Source: Edaphobacter sp. 12200R-103 (GTDB lineage: Bacteria > Acidobacteriota > Terriglobia > Terriglobales > Acidobacteriaceae). From it: DNA of 64,000 nucleotides. Below are positions 1 through 9,020 of the stretch, piece by piece. The DNA lies in NCBI RefSeq assembly GCF_010093025.1, contig NZ_CP048114.1:992001-1056000 (forward strand), given 5' to 3'. A program made the position numbers and the translations under genes. Each line of letters begins with the position of its first letter. Position 1 is the stretch's first letter. The notes beneath the pieces were generated by a model that ran no database searches, was not told where the DNA came from, and saw nothing but the letters and a program-made list of their open reading frames with translations.

Positions 1-199
1 TCTGAAGACCGGCCGAGGTCGTCTGCTGCGTCTGCGGTGAGCCGGGAGTGATCATGTTCTGGTAGATCATGTCTTCGAACTGAAGCCGCCGTCTGCGAAA
101 CCCCGCTGTCGCGGAGTTGGCGAGGTTGTTCGCCACCGTATCCAGATTCGCCTGCTGGGCACTCATTCCGCTGGCTGCTGTATAAAGCGCTCTGATCAT
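1..199 (-). CDS. flgG: Flagellar basal-body rod protein FlgG (N-terminal part, runs off the window)
   Basis: Only the first 66 codons are inside the window. The translated start MIRALYTAASGMSAQQANLD followed by TVANNLANSATAGFRRRR is the N-terminal rod-protein signature shared by FlgG, FlgF, FlgB and FlgC. FlgG forms the distal rod of the flagellar basal body. The ATG is preceded by a strong AAGGAGAGG ribosome site six bases upstream. It lies 23 bases downstream of flgF on the same strand, the usual flgF-flgG order, so the two are cotranscribed. The remainder of the gene, and probably further basal-body genes, lie left of base 1. Confidence 0.93.
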   Translation of the reverse strand, partial: MIRALYTAASGMSAQQANLDTVANNLANSATAGFRRRRLQFEDMIYQNMITPGSPQTQQTTSAGLQ

Positions 200-222
200 T
201 GCATTCCTCTCCTTGGCTGAAG

Positions 223-978
223 TCAGACGCGCGGAAGCTCTTCCGTCGCGGTCTTATCGAATTCATTGTTGAAGACACTCAGTGCCTTCTGCATCATCTC
301 GGCCTGTCGCTGCACCAACACCAGCTGCATGGACCCGTGAACGGCATCCTGATTCGCTCCTTCAATCGCGCCCTGCTCGATGATCCCCTTTGCTGCAATC
401 GGCTTTTCTGTTCCTGCTGCAAAACGGTTGGTTCCTTCCGCCATCAACGCATAGCGGTTTGCGAAGTCGAAGATCGCGACCCGGCCAACGATCGAGCTGC
501 CCTCAGGCGTTGATACCGAAACACTTCCATCCGGCGAAATGTGAATGCTTCCGGTCGGAATTGTGATGGGCTGCAGCTTTGCGTCTAGCACGGTCTCTCC
601 CGTATTTGTCTCAAGCACCCCTGTCGGGGATCGCCGGAAGGCACCGTCGCGTGTGTAGCGCACGCCATTGGTGGTCTTAATGCCGAAGAAGCCATCGCCC
701 TGAATAGCAAGATCGAGAGGATTCCCGGTGGCGACAAGCTGGCCCTGTCCAAGGTCCAGGGCATTTCCGCCCAGGATCCCAAAGTCGTTTACGGTACGCC
801 CTACCTGCGAATCGGAGGGCGATCCCGGTCGCAGACTGTCGACCAGAACTCCGCGAAAGAAGTCGCGCTGAGCGCGAAAGCCGTTCGTTCCCGCATTCGA
901 CAGGTTGTTCGCTGCAGTGTCCAGTGCTTGCGTTCGCGCCATCAGGCCTGTGTAGGCCGCATAGAGTCCGCTGTCCAT
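223..978 (-). CDS. flgF: Flagellar basal-body rod protein FlgF
   Basis: The 251-residue protein begins MDSGLYAAYTGLMARTQALD and carries the flagellar rod signature ANNLSNAGTNGFRAQRDFF near residues 23-41. In the middle it has the hook/rod motif IQGDGFFGIKTTNGVRYTRDGAF (about 88-110), and near the C-terminus the region that forms the coiled-coil D0 domain (VLVQRQAEMMQKALSVF). Length and motif order fit FlgF, which forms part of the proximal rod; FlgG is normally slightly longer. It precedes flgG by 23 bases. No obvious Shine-Dalgarno site sits before its ATG, so it may be the first gene of this transcript or read from a leader starting in the 979-1108 gap. Confidence 0.88.
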   Translation of the reverse strand: MDSGLYAAYTGLMARTQALDTAANNLSNAGTNGFRAQRDFFRGVLVDSLRPGSPSDSQVGRTVNDFGILGGNALDLGQGQLVATGNPLDLAIQGDGFFGIKTTNGVRYTRDGAFRRSPTGVLETNTGETVLDAKLQPITIPTGSIHISPDGSVSVSTPEGSSIVGRVAIFDFANRYALMAEGTNRFAAGTEKPIAAKGIIEQGAIEGANQDAVHGSMQLVLVQRQAEMMQKALSVFNNEFDKTATEELPRV

Positions 979-1108
979 ACGAACTGCTCAAGCAGGTTCC
1001 GTGCCAAAGAGCGCACAGCTTCCGTTAGAGCAACTTAAGGTCGCTCCGCTCAAGCCTCGCGCAGCACAGCCGATGAGAGAGAAGAACAGCAGTCACTGTG
1101 GAGGGTAG

Positions 1109-1498
1109 GTGCGAGCGCTAATTATTGACGATTCATCGGTAATGCGGAAGGTCATCGAGAGGGCTTTGCGGCAGTCCGGTCTCGATCTTACCGAGGTGGT
1201 GGAGGCCTCGAACGGAGAGGAAGCTCTTGAAATTCTCCGCAAAGATGGGGGAAGTCCACAGAAGATAGGCCTCATTATCAGCGACATCAACATGCCAGTC
1301 ATGGACGGGCTTCAGTTTCTTGAAGCGCGGCGCGATCAGCAGCTTGCCGCTGGGGTTCCGGTGGTGATGATTACAACAGAGGGCAGCGAACCGTTCGTGC
1401 TCCGCGCCATCGCTGCCGGGGCACAGGGATACATCTGCAAGCCCTTTACAGCAGAACAGGTAAAGGCCCGGGTCGCACCGCTGATCGAGGCGGTCTAG
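1109..1498 (+). CDS. cheY: CheY-like single-domain response regulator
   Basis: 129 residues forming one receiver domain and no output domain. The acidic pocket D7/D8, the phosphoacceptor D59 in IISDINMPVMDG, the switch Thr around residue 90 (VVMITTEGS) and the conserved K111 (CKPF) are all present. It starts at GTG with a GGAGGG ribosome site five bases upstream. CheY~P normally binds the flagellar switch. The position beside flagellar rod genes and directly before a CheX-like phosphatase supports a chemotaxis or motility role. It is one base from the following gene, so translation is probably coupled. Confidence 0.9.
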   Translation: MRALIIDDSSVMRKVIERALRQSGLDLTEVVEASNGEEALEILRKDGGSPQKIGLIISDINMPVMDGLQFLEARRDQQLAAGVPVVMITTEGSEPFVLRAIAAGAQGYICKPFTAEQVKARVAPLIEAV

Positions 1499-1499
1499 C

Positions 1500-1955
1500 A
1501 TGGCGGCGTGGCAAAATAAACAGCCTGAATGGATTGCAAGGCTGGATTCCGCGGTCTGCGAGGTCTTCGAGATGATGCTGGCCAGAAACTGCTCTCCCGC
1601 CGAGATTGCAGTTGCGATCGCTCCATGCATCTCGGCACGCATCCTGTTCTCAGGAGTGATCCATGGAGAGTGCGTCCTCTTTGCCAGCGAATCAGTGGCC
1701 CGCGTGACGGCAGAGGCTCTTCTCGGAATCCCTTCTGAGCCAGGGGATCCAATGGCGGGCGATGCCATCGGAGAGCTTTGCAATATGATCGCCGGCGGAT
1801 GGAAGAGCAAACTCGGATCGGACGAGGCCGGATGCGCCATCTCTCCGCCCAGTATCTCGACACACGATTCGCCCATCCATCTGGAAGCGCAGGAAGGCTT
1901 CCGTCGCTTCTACAGCTTCGAAGGCCATGTCTTTGGCGTCCACATGAACTTCTGA
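1500..1955 (+). CDS. CheX/CheC-type phosphatase-like chemotaxis protein
   Basis: 151 residues. The segment DAIGELCNMIAGGWKSKL (about 88-105) matches the CheC/CheX/FliY signature in which Glu and Asn (here E92 and N95, spaced ExxN) carry out CheY~P dephosphorylation. Only one such motif is present, as in CheX. The flanking pattern of an N-terminal helix followed by a beta-rich hydrophobic core also fits. The start codon lies one base after the cheY stop, so the pair is expected to be made together as signal protein and phosphatase. A perfect hairpin follows the stop and should end the transcript. Confidence 0.75.
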   Translation: MAAWQNKQPEWIARLDSAVCEVFEMMLARNCSPAEIAVAIAPCISARILFSGVIHGECVLFASESVARVTAEALLGIPSEPGDPMAGDAIGELCNMIAGGWKSKLGSDEAGCAISPPSISTHDSPIHLEAQEGFRRFYSFEGHVFGVHMNF

Positions 1956-1972
1956 ACAGAGAGAAGCTCTGC

Positions 1973-2010
1973 GTAAAAGAGAGGCGCTCCTAAGAGCGCC
2001 TCTCTTTTAC
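1973..2010. terminator. Perfect 16-bp hairpin between convergent genes
   Basis: GTAAAAGAGAGGCGCT (1973-1988) and its exact reverse complement AGCGCCTCTCTTTTAC (1995-2010) enclose a six-base loop, CCTAAG. A- and T-rich ends on both arms give a U-rich run whichever way it is transcribed. It lies exactly between the convergent cheX-like gene and the secreted-protein gene, so it probably terminates both. Confidence 0.85.
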
Positions 2011-2024
2011 GGATTTCTGGCAGC

Positions 2025-2975
2025 TTATCGAACGACCGACTGAAAGAGCGGGGAGCTAAGCAGCGATGCAAACTGGCCGTCGGAGGCCGAGTAAGAGACC
2101 GTCAGTGTGCCGGAGTTCGAATCGATCGTCGTTGCGTCCAGCGCGCTCTTCTCAAGGGCAGTGCCCTGGGTCTTCTTGAGCAGCGAGACACCCTTCAGCA
2201 GGGTGGCACAGGTAGCAGCCGTCATCGTATCGCCCATGACCACCGCCATATCGAACTTCACGCCGTTGTCGAAGTCCATCGTATAGCGCGAGCTCTTCAT
2301 GCGATTACGCACCGTGTCATAGTCCGCCAGCTGAGAGGCCTCGCCCAGCACGGAGCGCATCATCGTCTGTGTTCCTCTCTGATCGAGAAGGCTCCACACG
2401 GCGTGTTTCTCGACCGCGAGCATCTCGTTGACCATGTCGCCGTTCTGGAGGAAGTTGGAGGCAACCCCGTCGCGCGCGTCCAGGGCCGCTTTCACAGCAT
2501 TGCGGCTGCCAAAGACCATCGTCGTCTGATTCAGAAACGTCACGCTCATGCCATTCGAGCCCATGGGGTACACGCTATTCTCCCGCACCATGGTGGGCTT
2601 TACCTTGTTCTTGGCAAAGTTCGCCATGATCTCGCGCGTGTGGAACTGCCCTTGAGCGACGCCCAGGATGTTGGTGCCTTGCGAGGCGCCTCCCTGGCGA
2701 AAGGCGGCAAAGGTCAATACGTCGGCATCCTGGTCGACCTTTAGACCGGAACTCTTCAACGCGCCCTCAAGCCGCTTCAGATCGGGTGGCAGAATCTTGT
2801 CCTTAAGCTCCATGGCTGCAGAGGAGTTCTGCATCGCGCGATAGTCCACCGAGATGACCTGCTGTACGTCGTGAGGAATCGCGGCCTTCGCATCGTTGGA
2901 GAGCTGGGCTGCTGAAGTGAAGCCTGCACTGGTAAAGAGCAGCGCCGCCGGAAGGATGAACTTGATGATTTGCAA
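2025..2975 (-). CDS. Secreted protein of unknown function
   Basis: About 316 residues, not assigned to a family. I start it at TTG 2975 because AGGAG lies eight bases upstream and the protein then begins directly with a signal peptide (MQIIKFILPAALLFTSAGF, probable cleavage after TSA). The mature part begins AAQLSNDAKAAIPHDVQQVI. A central segment (SVTFLNQTTMVFGSRNAVKA, then ALDAR) suggests repeated alpha/beta modules rather than an enzyme; no catalytic motif is visible. It contains one Cys in the mature region. An in-frame extension to 3080 exists but adds a charged leader ahead of the signal peptide and is unlikely. It is transcribed towards the shared hairpin terminator. Confidence 0.7.
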   Translation of the reverse strand: MQIIKFILPAALLFTSAGFTSAAQLSNDAKAAIPHDVQQVISVDYRAMQNSSAAMELKDKILPPDLKRLEGALKSSGLKVDQDADVLTFAAFRQGGASQGTNILGVAQGQFHTREIMANFAKNKVKPTMVRENSVYPMGSNGMSVTFLNQTTMVFGSRNAVKAALDARDGVASNFLQNGDMVNEMLAVEKHAVWSLLDQRGTQTMMRSVLGEASQLADYDTVRNRMKSSRYTMDFDNGVKFDMAVVMGDTMTAATCATLLKGVSLLKKTQGTALEKSALDATTIDSNSGTLTVSYSASDGQFASLLSSPLFQSVVR

Positions 2976-3117
2976 GGATACGGCTCCTGGGGCCTTGCTT
3001 CCGCAAATTGGCCCACGCATTCTATTTTTTCGCGGCAGCAAAAGAGATGCAAGCCTCTGATGCTGCCACTTTTGACGCACACACGAGCAAAAGGTGTGTT
3101 CCCGGGGCGCCTAGGCC

Positions 3118-4038
3118 CTACTGCTGAGGCCACTCCAGCGGGCTCAGCAATCGGCGCTCTACTACTTTAATGGCCGGGTCAAAGTCCGGGATGCCCGCGA
3201 TCCATTCGGCACCCTCCTCAAAGGCCGCCTCCGGAATCAGTCCAATCAGTTCGCTCTCGGCCAACTCGGCTCCATATCGAAACGCCAGTTCTTTCAGGCG
3301 ACTGTAGACCTTGGTCATCGGTGTGGCCACATGGTCGGTGATGTTCATACTGACCTGCGCCCGATCGTTGGCTAATACACCAAGCGCCTTCACTCCATGG
3401 AGTCCTCCATTGGAGGCACGAATGTCCCGCGCGATCGCACGGGCGGCCGTAATATCAGGCTGATGGAGATGGACGTTATATGCGATCAGAAAGCTGCGGG
3501 CTCCCACCACGGAGGCGCCAGCCGTCTCATGCAGCTCCGGACCGCCCACGTCGGGACGGCGCGCGCTGTCGCGGCGCACAGCCTCGCGAAGTCCTTCGAA
3601 CTGGCCGCGACGCACGTCCTCCAACTGCACGCGATCAGGCCTTGCAGCACACGCGCCGTAATAATAGACCGGAACTCCATGGCGCCGCCAGAGGTTCAGT
3701 CCAGCCTGCCGCGCGAGCAGAGCGCACTGTGCCAGGCTTGCCCCGCGGACCGGGATAAACGGAATGACGTCGGCCGCACCGATGCGGGGATGCACACCCT
3801 TTTGCCGCGTAAGGTCGATCAGTTCTGCAGCCTTTCCTGCTCCGCGAACAGCCGATTCAAGCACGTCTTCAGGAGGTCCCGCGATGGTGACAACCGAGCG
3901 ATTGTGCGCTATATCGAGCGACCAGTCGAGAAGGCTGACACCCGGCACCTCCATCGCATGCACAATGCGGCTGACTTTAGAGAGATCCGTTCCTTCCGAA
4001 TAATTCGGGACGCACTCGACGATAGCTTCTGAATTCAT
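3118..4038 (-). CDS. ftcD: Glutamate formimidoyltransferase
   Basis: 306 residues. The N-terminal IVECVPNYSEG and the blocks DIAHNRSVVTIAG, GVHPRIGAADVIPFIPV and HETAGASVVGARSFLIAYNV identify the formiminotransferase N- and C-domains. The enzyme moves the formimino group of N-formimino-L-glutamate to tetrahydrofolate at the end of histidine degradation. The C-terminal cyclodeaminase domain of the bifunctional vertebrate enzyme is absent, as is usual in bacteria. The start at 4038 is chosen because the protein then begins MNSEAIVECVPNYSEG; an upstream ATG at 4083 would overlap the preceding gene. No other hut gene is nearby, so it may serve folate one-carbon metabolism more than a complete local pathway. 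Confidence 0.9.
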   Translation of the reverse strand: MNSEAIVECVPNYSEGTDLSKVSRIVHAMEVPGVSLLDWSLDIAHNRSVVTIAGPPEDVLESAVRGAGKAAELIDLTRQKGVHPRIGAADVIPFIPVRGASLAQCALLARQAGLNLWRRHGVPVYYYGACAARPDRVQLEDVRRGQFEGLREAVRRDSARRPDVGGPELHETAGASVVGARSFLIAYNVHLHQPDITAARAIARDIRASNGGLHGVKALGVLANDRAQVSMNITDHVATPMTKVYSRLKELAFRYGAELAESELIGLIPEAAFEEGAEWIAGIPDFDPAIKVVERRLLSPLEWPQQ

Positions 4039-4067
4039 CGTTCCAACCTGCTGCTTTTTGCCCTTGG

Positions 4068-4802
4068 TTACTTCTTCCACCACGTGTAGCCGACGGAGAA
4101 TTGTATGCTCGCGTTGACGCCGGGATTCTTGTCGCCCAGAGACGACGACGAGATATGAACGGCGTTGGCCCCGAAGTCGATCGAACGGCGCGGTGTAAGG
4201 AAGTAGTGCATGCCAACCCCGAACTGCGGGGTGAAGTTCCAGACGCTGGTGTTCGCCGCGTATCCGTCGTTGACCTCGTCGTAGGGTGGCCCTCCGAAGC
4301 CTGGATACTTATGGTTCGTCCAGATAAGACCGCCTCCGCCCTGCGCCCAGGGCGTAATTTTGCGATGGCCAGAGCCAGTGAAGTTCCAGCGCAGCAGAAT
4401 CGGAGTGATTGAGACGCCGGTGTAGGTGCCGCCGGTCTTGTAAGGTGCCGAACAGGCCCCGGGAGCGGTGCAGAGACGGCGTTCGAACGTAGGCGTGTAG
4501 GACTGCCAGAAAGGAAAGACTTCGATGGCGTACTCAAAGTTCCCGTGAACAATTCCGGGGCCTACGTTTGGGGTTAGAACCTTGCCAACATGACCTCCAA
4601 GCATAAAAAACTTGAAGTCGTTTCGTTCATCGGTGACTCCCACGCCTCCCTGTGCGAGAACCCCCAGTTCAAGCGGACGTTCCGTGGAGTTGAAAGGAGT
4701 TGCTGCGGCCGGTGCAGCCTGTGCCAGCAGCGGAGAGGTTGATAGCAAAGCGGCGATCGACAATGCGCAGGCGGCTGAGAGACGACGAACGATCCTGGTC
4801 AA
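4068..4802 (-). CDS. PagL-like lipid A deacylase (acyloxyacyl hydrolase), outer membrane
   Basis: 244 residues with a signal peptide (LSAACALSIAALLSTSPLLA) and alternating beta-strand character. Near the C-terminus FGANAVHISSSSLGDKNPG resembles the PagL active-site strand, where His and Ser two residues apart (here H216 and S218) precede an N-P-G turn and a final strand ending in aromatics (SVGYTWWKK). PagL removes the 3-O acyl chain of lipid A in the outer membrane and so remodels LPS. The start is TTG with GGAG nine bases upstream. It lies 29 bases from ftcD, but the two share no obvious function. An uncharacterised outer-membrane barrel is the alternative reading. Confidence 0.65.
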   Translation of the reverse strand: MTRIVRRLSAACALSIAALLSTSPLLAQAAPAAATPFNSTERPLELGVLAQGGVGVTDERNDFKFFMLGGHVGKVLTPNVGPGIVHGNFEYAIEVFPFWQSYTPTFERRLCTAPGACSAPYKTGGTYTGVSITPILLRWNFTGSGHRKITPWAQGGGGLIWTNHKYPGFGGPPYDEVNDGYAANTSVWNFTPQFGVGMHYFLTPRRSIDFGANAVHISSSSLGDKNPGVNASIQFSVGYTWWKK

Positions 4803-4840
4803 TCCAAAATCTCCATAGAGAAAAGATGCAGTTGCAGAAG

Positions 4841-4868
4841 AAAAGCCGCCATCCCTTGGCGGCCTTTT
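4841..4868 (-). terminator. Rho-independent terminator of yebC
   Basis: On the minus strand GCCGCC (4858-4863 read in reverse) and GGCGGC (4845-4850) form a six-base GC stem over a seven-base loop. It is flanked by an A run and followed by CTTTTCTTCT. It sits 22 bases after the yebC stop and before the start of the PagL-like gene. Confidence 0.75.
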
Positions 4869-4889
4869 GAACAGGTTGACCGCTGGAAC

Positions 4890-5630
4890 TTAGCTGGCGA
4901 CAGGGGCCTCGTCCATATCGAAGTTGGAGTAGACATTCTGCGTGTCATCCAGATCTTCGAGCGTCTCCAGCAGGCGAATCATTGCGTTGGCCTGCGATCC
5001 TTCCAGTTTGGTGTAGGTGGAGGCAATCTTGGTGACCGCAGCAGTCTCGGGCGTGACTCCGGCAGCTTTCAGGGCGTTGGTGACAGCTTCAAAGTCCTTG
5101 GGGTCGGTCAGGATCTCCCAGTTCTCGCCCTGGTCGGACAGATCTTCCGCTCCGGCGTCCAGAACGATCTCCGTAAGCTTATCCTCGGAAGCGCCGGATT
5201 TGGGTACCGTAATCAAGCCCTTGGTGGTGAACATCCAGGCTACGGCACCCTCGGCGCCGAGGTTGCCGCCGTTCTTCGAAAAGGCATGCCGAACTTCGCT
5301 GACAGCCCTGTTCTTGTTGTCGGTAAGGACCTCAACAATGATGGCTGCACCACCGGGGCCATATCCTTCATAGGTGATCTCTTCATACGAGACGCCTTCG
5401 AGTTCACCCGTACCGCGCTGAATGGCGCGCTTGATATTCTCCGAAGGCATGTTCTCTGCCTTGGCGGCAGCGACAGCGCCACGGAGTCGGGGATTGCCGT
5501 CCGGATCGCCTCCGCCCAGTTTGGCGGCGATGGTGATTTCCTTGATCAGGCGGGTAAAGATCTTTCCACGCTTGGCGTCCAGAGCGCCCTTCTTATGCTT
5601 AATAGTCGCCCATTTTGAGTGGCCGGACAT
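4890..5630 (-). CDS. yebC: YebC/PmpR-family regulatory or ribosome-rescue protein
   Basis: 246 residues beginning [20 protein letters not shown], the hallmark N-terminus of the YebC/TACO1 family. It continues with the conserved [12 protein letters not shown] and [15 protein letters not shown] blocks. Family members are described as DNA-binding regulators or as translation factors acting on difficult peptide stretches; the sequence does not decide between these. The start at ATG 5630 is preferred over TTG 5636 because GAGG lies eight bases before the ATG and homologues begin MSGHSKW. It has its own terminator. Confidence 0.93.
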   Translation of the reverse strand: MSGHSKWATIKHKKGALDAKRGKIFTRLIKEITIAAKLGGGDPDGNPRLRGAVAAAKAENMPSENIKRAIQRGTGELEGVSYEEITYEGYGPGGAAIIVEVLTDNKNRAVSEVRHAFSKNGGNLGAEGAVAWMFTTKGLITVPKSGASEDKLTEIVLDAGAEDLSDQGENWEILTDPKDFEAVTNALKAAGVTPETAAVTKIASTYTKLEGSQANAMIRLLETLEDLDDTQNVYSNFDMDEAPVAS

Positions 5631-5980
5631 GTACAACCTCGTTTGGTATGTTTCGCCTGCAGGTTGGCAGGGGTGTTACGACCTTGCGATTCTACCACGC
5701 TGGAGAAAGATCCGTCCCCAGGCAGCTTTTCCGCAAACTCTTCCAACGAAAAGTCTTAGGTCCGGATCTCAAGACGTAGACTCCCGTGTTGAACAGCAGT
5801 TCCCTTGAAGCATCAGGCGCTTTACCTATTATAACGGCCCCATGCAGGAGAGACGACACTCCCCAAACCGTTGACTGCCCAGTAACTTCAACCGTTGGGT
5901 GCTTGACAGGTGTCCGCGGGAATCGGAGATTTGTCTTTGTCCTTGGACCGGGTAAAACCGTCCAACCAGCACGGTGCCGA
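5631..5980. other. Intergenic region between yebC and the peptidase gene
   Basis: About 350 bases between divergently transcribed genes, so promoters for both should lie here. Open frames run through it (one continues into the peptidase reading frame from 5786), but their composition is not protein-like before the MMTKLRS start. I see no RNA gene, repeat or convincing promoter hexamer pair. Confidence 0.4.
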
Positions 5981-6965
5981 ATGATGACAAAACTTCGATC
6001 CGCGTTTTCAAAGAAGTTCCTTCTTGTCGTTGGGGTATGCCTCTGCCTTCGCGGCATCATCATCGCCCAGGGCGAACATTCTTTCGGCAGAGGAAATGGT
6101 GGCAGGCAGATCGCGGAGTCACACACCCTGGATATGGCTGGAGCGAAGATTCAGGTCGATTTTGCGGAGGGAGAATTGGACCTGGAAAAACCGGCCCTCC
6201 TCGATTGGGTGCAGAAAGCCGTTCGTGCAGTCAGCACCTACTATGGGCGGTTTTCCGGTTAAAAGCATACGCGTGTTGGTAGTTCCTGAGGCTGGCAGAG
6301 ATGGAGTCTTCCACGGGACTACCTGGGGCGGCAGAGATGGCTTTGATGGATTCACGAGGATTAGCGTAGGCCAGAATACGACCGCACAGGAACTTGCAGA
6401 TGACTGGATGATGACCCATGAACTGACCCACATGGCCTTTCCCGACTTGCCCGATGAGAACCACTGGATGGAGGAGGGAATTGCCACCTACGTGGAACCG
6501 ATCGCTCGCGTGCAGGCCGGTGAGTTGGATGCAAAGCGCATCTGGTCCGACATGATGGAAGGTATGCCGAAGGGCGAGCCGAAGCCCGGCGACGAAGGCC
6601 TGGATCGTACCCACACCTGGGGCAGAACCTACTGGGGCGGAGCGCTGTTTTGTCTGGTGGCGGACGTCAATATCCGGAAGGAAACCGGAGATCGCAAGGG
6701 ATTCCAGGATGCTCTCCGCGCGATCGTCACTGCCGGAGGAACAATCGACCGGGAATGGCCTCTTGAGCGGGCGCTGGAGATCGGGGACAAGGAAACAGGA
6801 ACGCATGTCCTTACCACTATGTATCGCCAATGGAGCACGAACCCCGTTGAAGTCGATCTCCCTGTGTTATGGAAGTCGCTTGGAATCCGCCGCGCTGGTG
6901 ACACGGTTGAGTTTGACACACACGCTCCTTTGGCGGCAGTGCGCACAAGTATTACCCGCAGATGA
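5981..6965 (+). pseudogene. Secreted gluzincin-type metallopeptidase, frameshifted
   Basis: Two overlapping frames together encode one protein of about 327 residues. The first frame gives a start at MMTKLRSAFSKKF, a signal peptide (FLLVVGVCLCLRGIIIA) and a domain ending VQKAVRAVSTYYGRF. The second resumes at PVKSIRVLVVPEAG. Removing one T from the TTTT at 6251-6254 restores the frame exactly (YYGRF-PVKSIR). The second half holds a zinc motif HELTH and a downstream Glu in NHWMEEGIATY, the gluzincin HExxH...E arrangement of the M1/MA group, so the product would be an exported zinc peptidase. The shift may be a real mutation or a homopolymer sequence error. The second frame has no convincing start of its own. 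Confidence 0.75.
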
Positions 6966-7385
<420 letters not shown>

Positions 7386-7532
7386 AATCAAATATATCGT
7401 TCTCGTCCTGTAAGGTCAAATGCAGAGCAGCTCACCTCAGGACGGAGGCCAGATGCGCATTTTCAGGCTTGATAGACCGTAACTTTATAACCAGAAGAGA
7501 GTTCTTATAGATTGCATTGGAGGAATAGCGGT

Positions 7533-8762
7533 ATGGAGCGGCAGCGTCGTTATTGGAAGAGCATCGGCGGTGTAGTGCTCGGTTTAGGCATGGCTGCAGC
7601 AGTAGGCCTGGCGCAGCAGAAGACGTTGCCTGACGCACAGATTGAGGCCAACGTTCTTAAGTCCCTTGCGAGTGCTCCTGAACTCGCCGATCAGGCCATT
7701 GGGTCCAGCACGGTGTACGGCGTTGTCACTCTCAGCGGCTCGGTTCAGACCGAAGCGATGCGCGACAAAGCGGAGCAGCTGGTCGCAAACACCGACGGAG
7801 TCAAGAAGGTCGTCGATGAGCTGGCCATCGGTACTCCCGCTCCTGCGCAGACTGGAGTCTCCACCCTCCCGGAAGATCAGGCTGAGCAGGAAGACCCGAA
7901 TGCGTCGCAGCCATCTGTTGAAGGCCAGGAGCCGCAGACTGCAGCCTCCGTACCCCCGCCACCCGAGTCCTATCCGCAAAATGCTCCGGCTCCAGTTGGG
8001 GCGCCCTCGGCTCCTCCTTATCCTGGATATCCGCCAAATCCTGGATATCCGCCAACACCGCCCCCTGTACGCGGCATGAACCGCATCCAGCAGCAGGCCG
8101 GCCAGTCTGTCGTCGTTCCAGCGGGAACGATCGTCCGTGTCAGAATCAACCAGGCGATGGATAGTCGGCATTCGCAACCGGGAACTCCCTTTGACGGTGT
8201 TGTTCTGAATGACATCTTCTCGGATGGCATGGTGGCCGTTCCTCGCGGCGCGACAGTGCAGGGACGTGTCTCCGACGCGCAGCCAGGTGGCGGTCTTCGC
8301 GGTCGTGGAGGAATTGCTCTTGAGCTGACTGATGTCATCGTCGACGGACACACTTATCCGTTTGCCACAACACCGTGGTCACATGCGGGCTACGACAAGA
8401 CCGGGCAGACAGTGAGTACGACCGCTGGTATGGGGGCCACCGGAGCGATGATCGGCGCCATCGCCGGTGGAGGCCCCGGAGCCCTTCTCGGTGCCGGGCT
8501 GGGAGCCATCGCGGGCCTCGGCGTCTCGTCCGCTTCCCGACAGGGAGAAGCTACCGTACCCTCGGAAGCGATTGTCTCTTTCCGTCTGGCGCAGCAGACT
8601 GCCTTGACTACCGTCTCCCAGGCAGAACTCGATCGTCTCGGAGCAGGCCTGCCGCCTCCGCAAGCGGCTCCTTCCATGCGGCGCAGATACTATGCTCCTC
8701 CGCCCTACCCCTACGGTCCGGTTTACTCTCCATATCCCTACTATTACCCGTACTATCACTAG
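7533..8762 (+). CDS. BON-domain envelope protein with Pro-rich linker and glycine-zipper segment
   Basis: 409 residues. The start at ATG 7533 follows GGAGGA eight bases upstream; a hydrophobic segment (GGVVLGLGMAAAVGLAQQ) acts as signal peptide. One BON domain spans about 28-100 (LPDAQIEANVLKSL, GVVTLSGSVQTE, DGVKKVVDELAI), a fold linked to membrane or phospholipid contact. A Pro-rich linker of repeated YPxxP units follows, then a beta-rich domain (VPAGTIVRVRINQAMDS) and a glycine-rich segment (GATGAMIGAIAGGGPGALLG) like the glycine zippers of envelope proteins. The tail is Tyr/Pro-rich. A periplasmic or outer-membrane-associated structural role is inferred; no enzyme motif is seen. Confidence 0.75.
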   Translation: MERQRRYWKSIGGVVLGLGMAAAVGLAQQKTLPDAQIEANVLKSLASAPELADQAIGSSTVYGVVTLSGSVQTEAMRDKAEQLVANTDGVKKVVDELAIGTPAPAQTGVSTLPEDQAEQEDPNASQPSVEGQEPQTAASVPPPPESYPQNAPAPVGAPSAPPYPGYPPNPGYPPTPPPVRGMNRIQQQAGQSVVVPAGTIVRVRINQAMDSRHSQPGTPFDGVVLNDIFSDGMVAVPRGATVQGRVSDAQPGGGLRGRGGIALELTDVIVDGHTYPFATTPWSHAGYDKTGQTVSTTAGMGATGAMIGAIAGGGPGALLGAGLGAIAGLGVSSASRQGEATVPSEAIVSFRLAQQTALTTVSQAELDRLGAGLPPPQAAPSMRRRYYAPPPYPYGPVYSPYPYYYPYYH

Positions 8763-9020
8763 TGCCCAAGGCGGCAGGCTGCCTCATTTCAGCGCCTTGT
8801 CGCCTTTCTTTTCAGCACCCTTTATTGAGGATCGCTCAGCATTGGCTTCGGAGCGGTTGACAGTCCAGATCGAAATCTCTTCTGCCCGTGATTTATACTC
8901 AGAGCTTGCCCTGCATCCAGTGCGCGCTCCTGCGGGTTACGTTCTGGCTTCGCAAATTCCGGGCGGCCGCACATCCGTGTATGACGGTGGCGTTTTCAAA
9001 TCGAAGGTCTTCAGTCAAGC

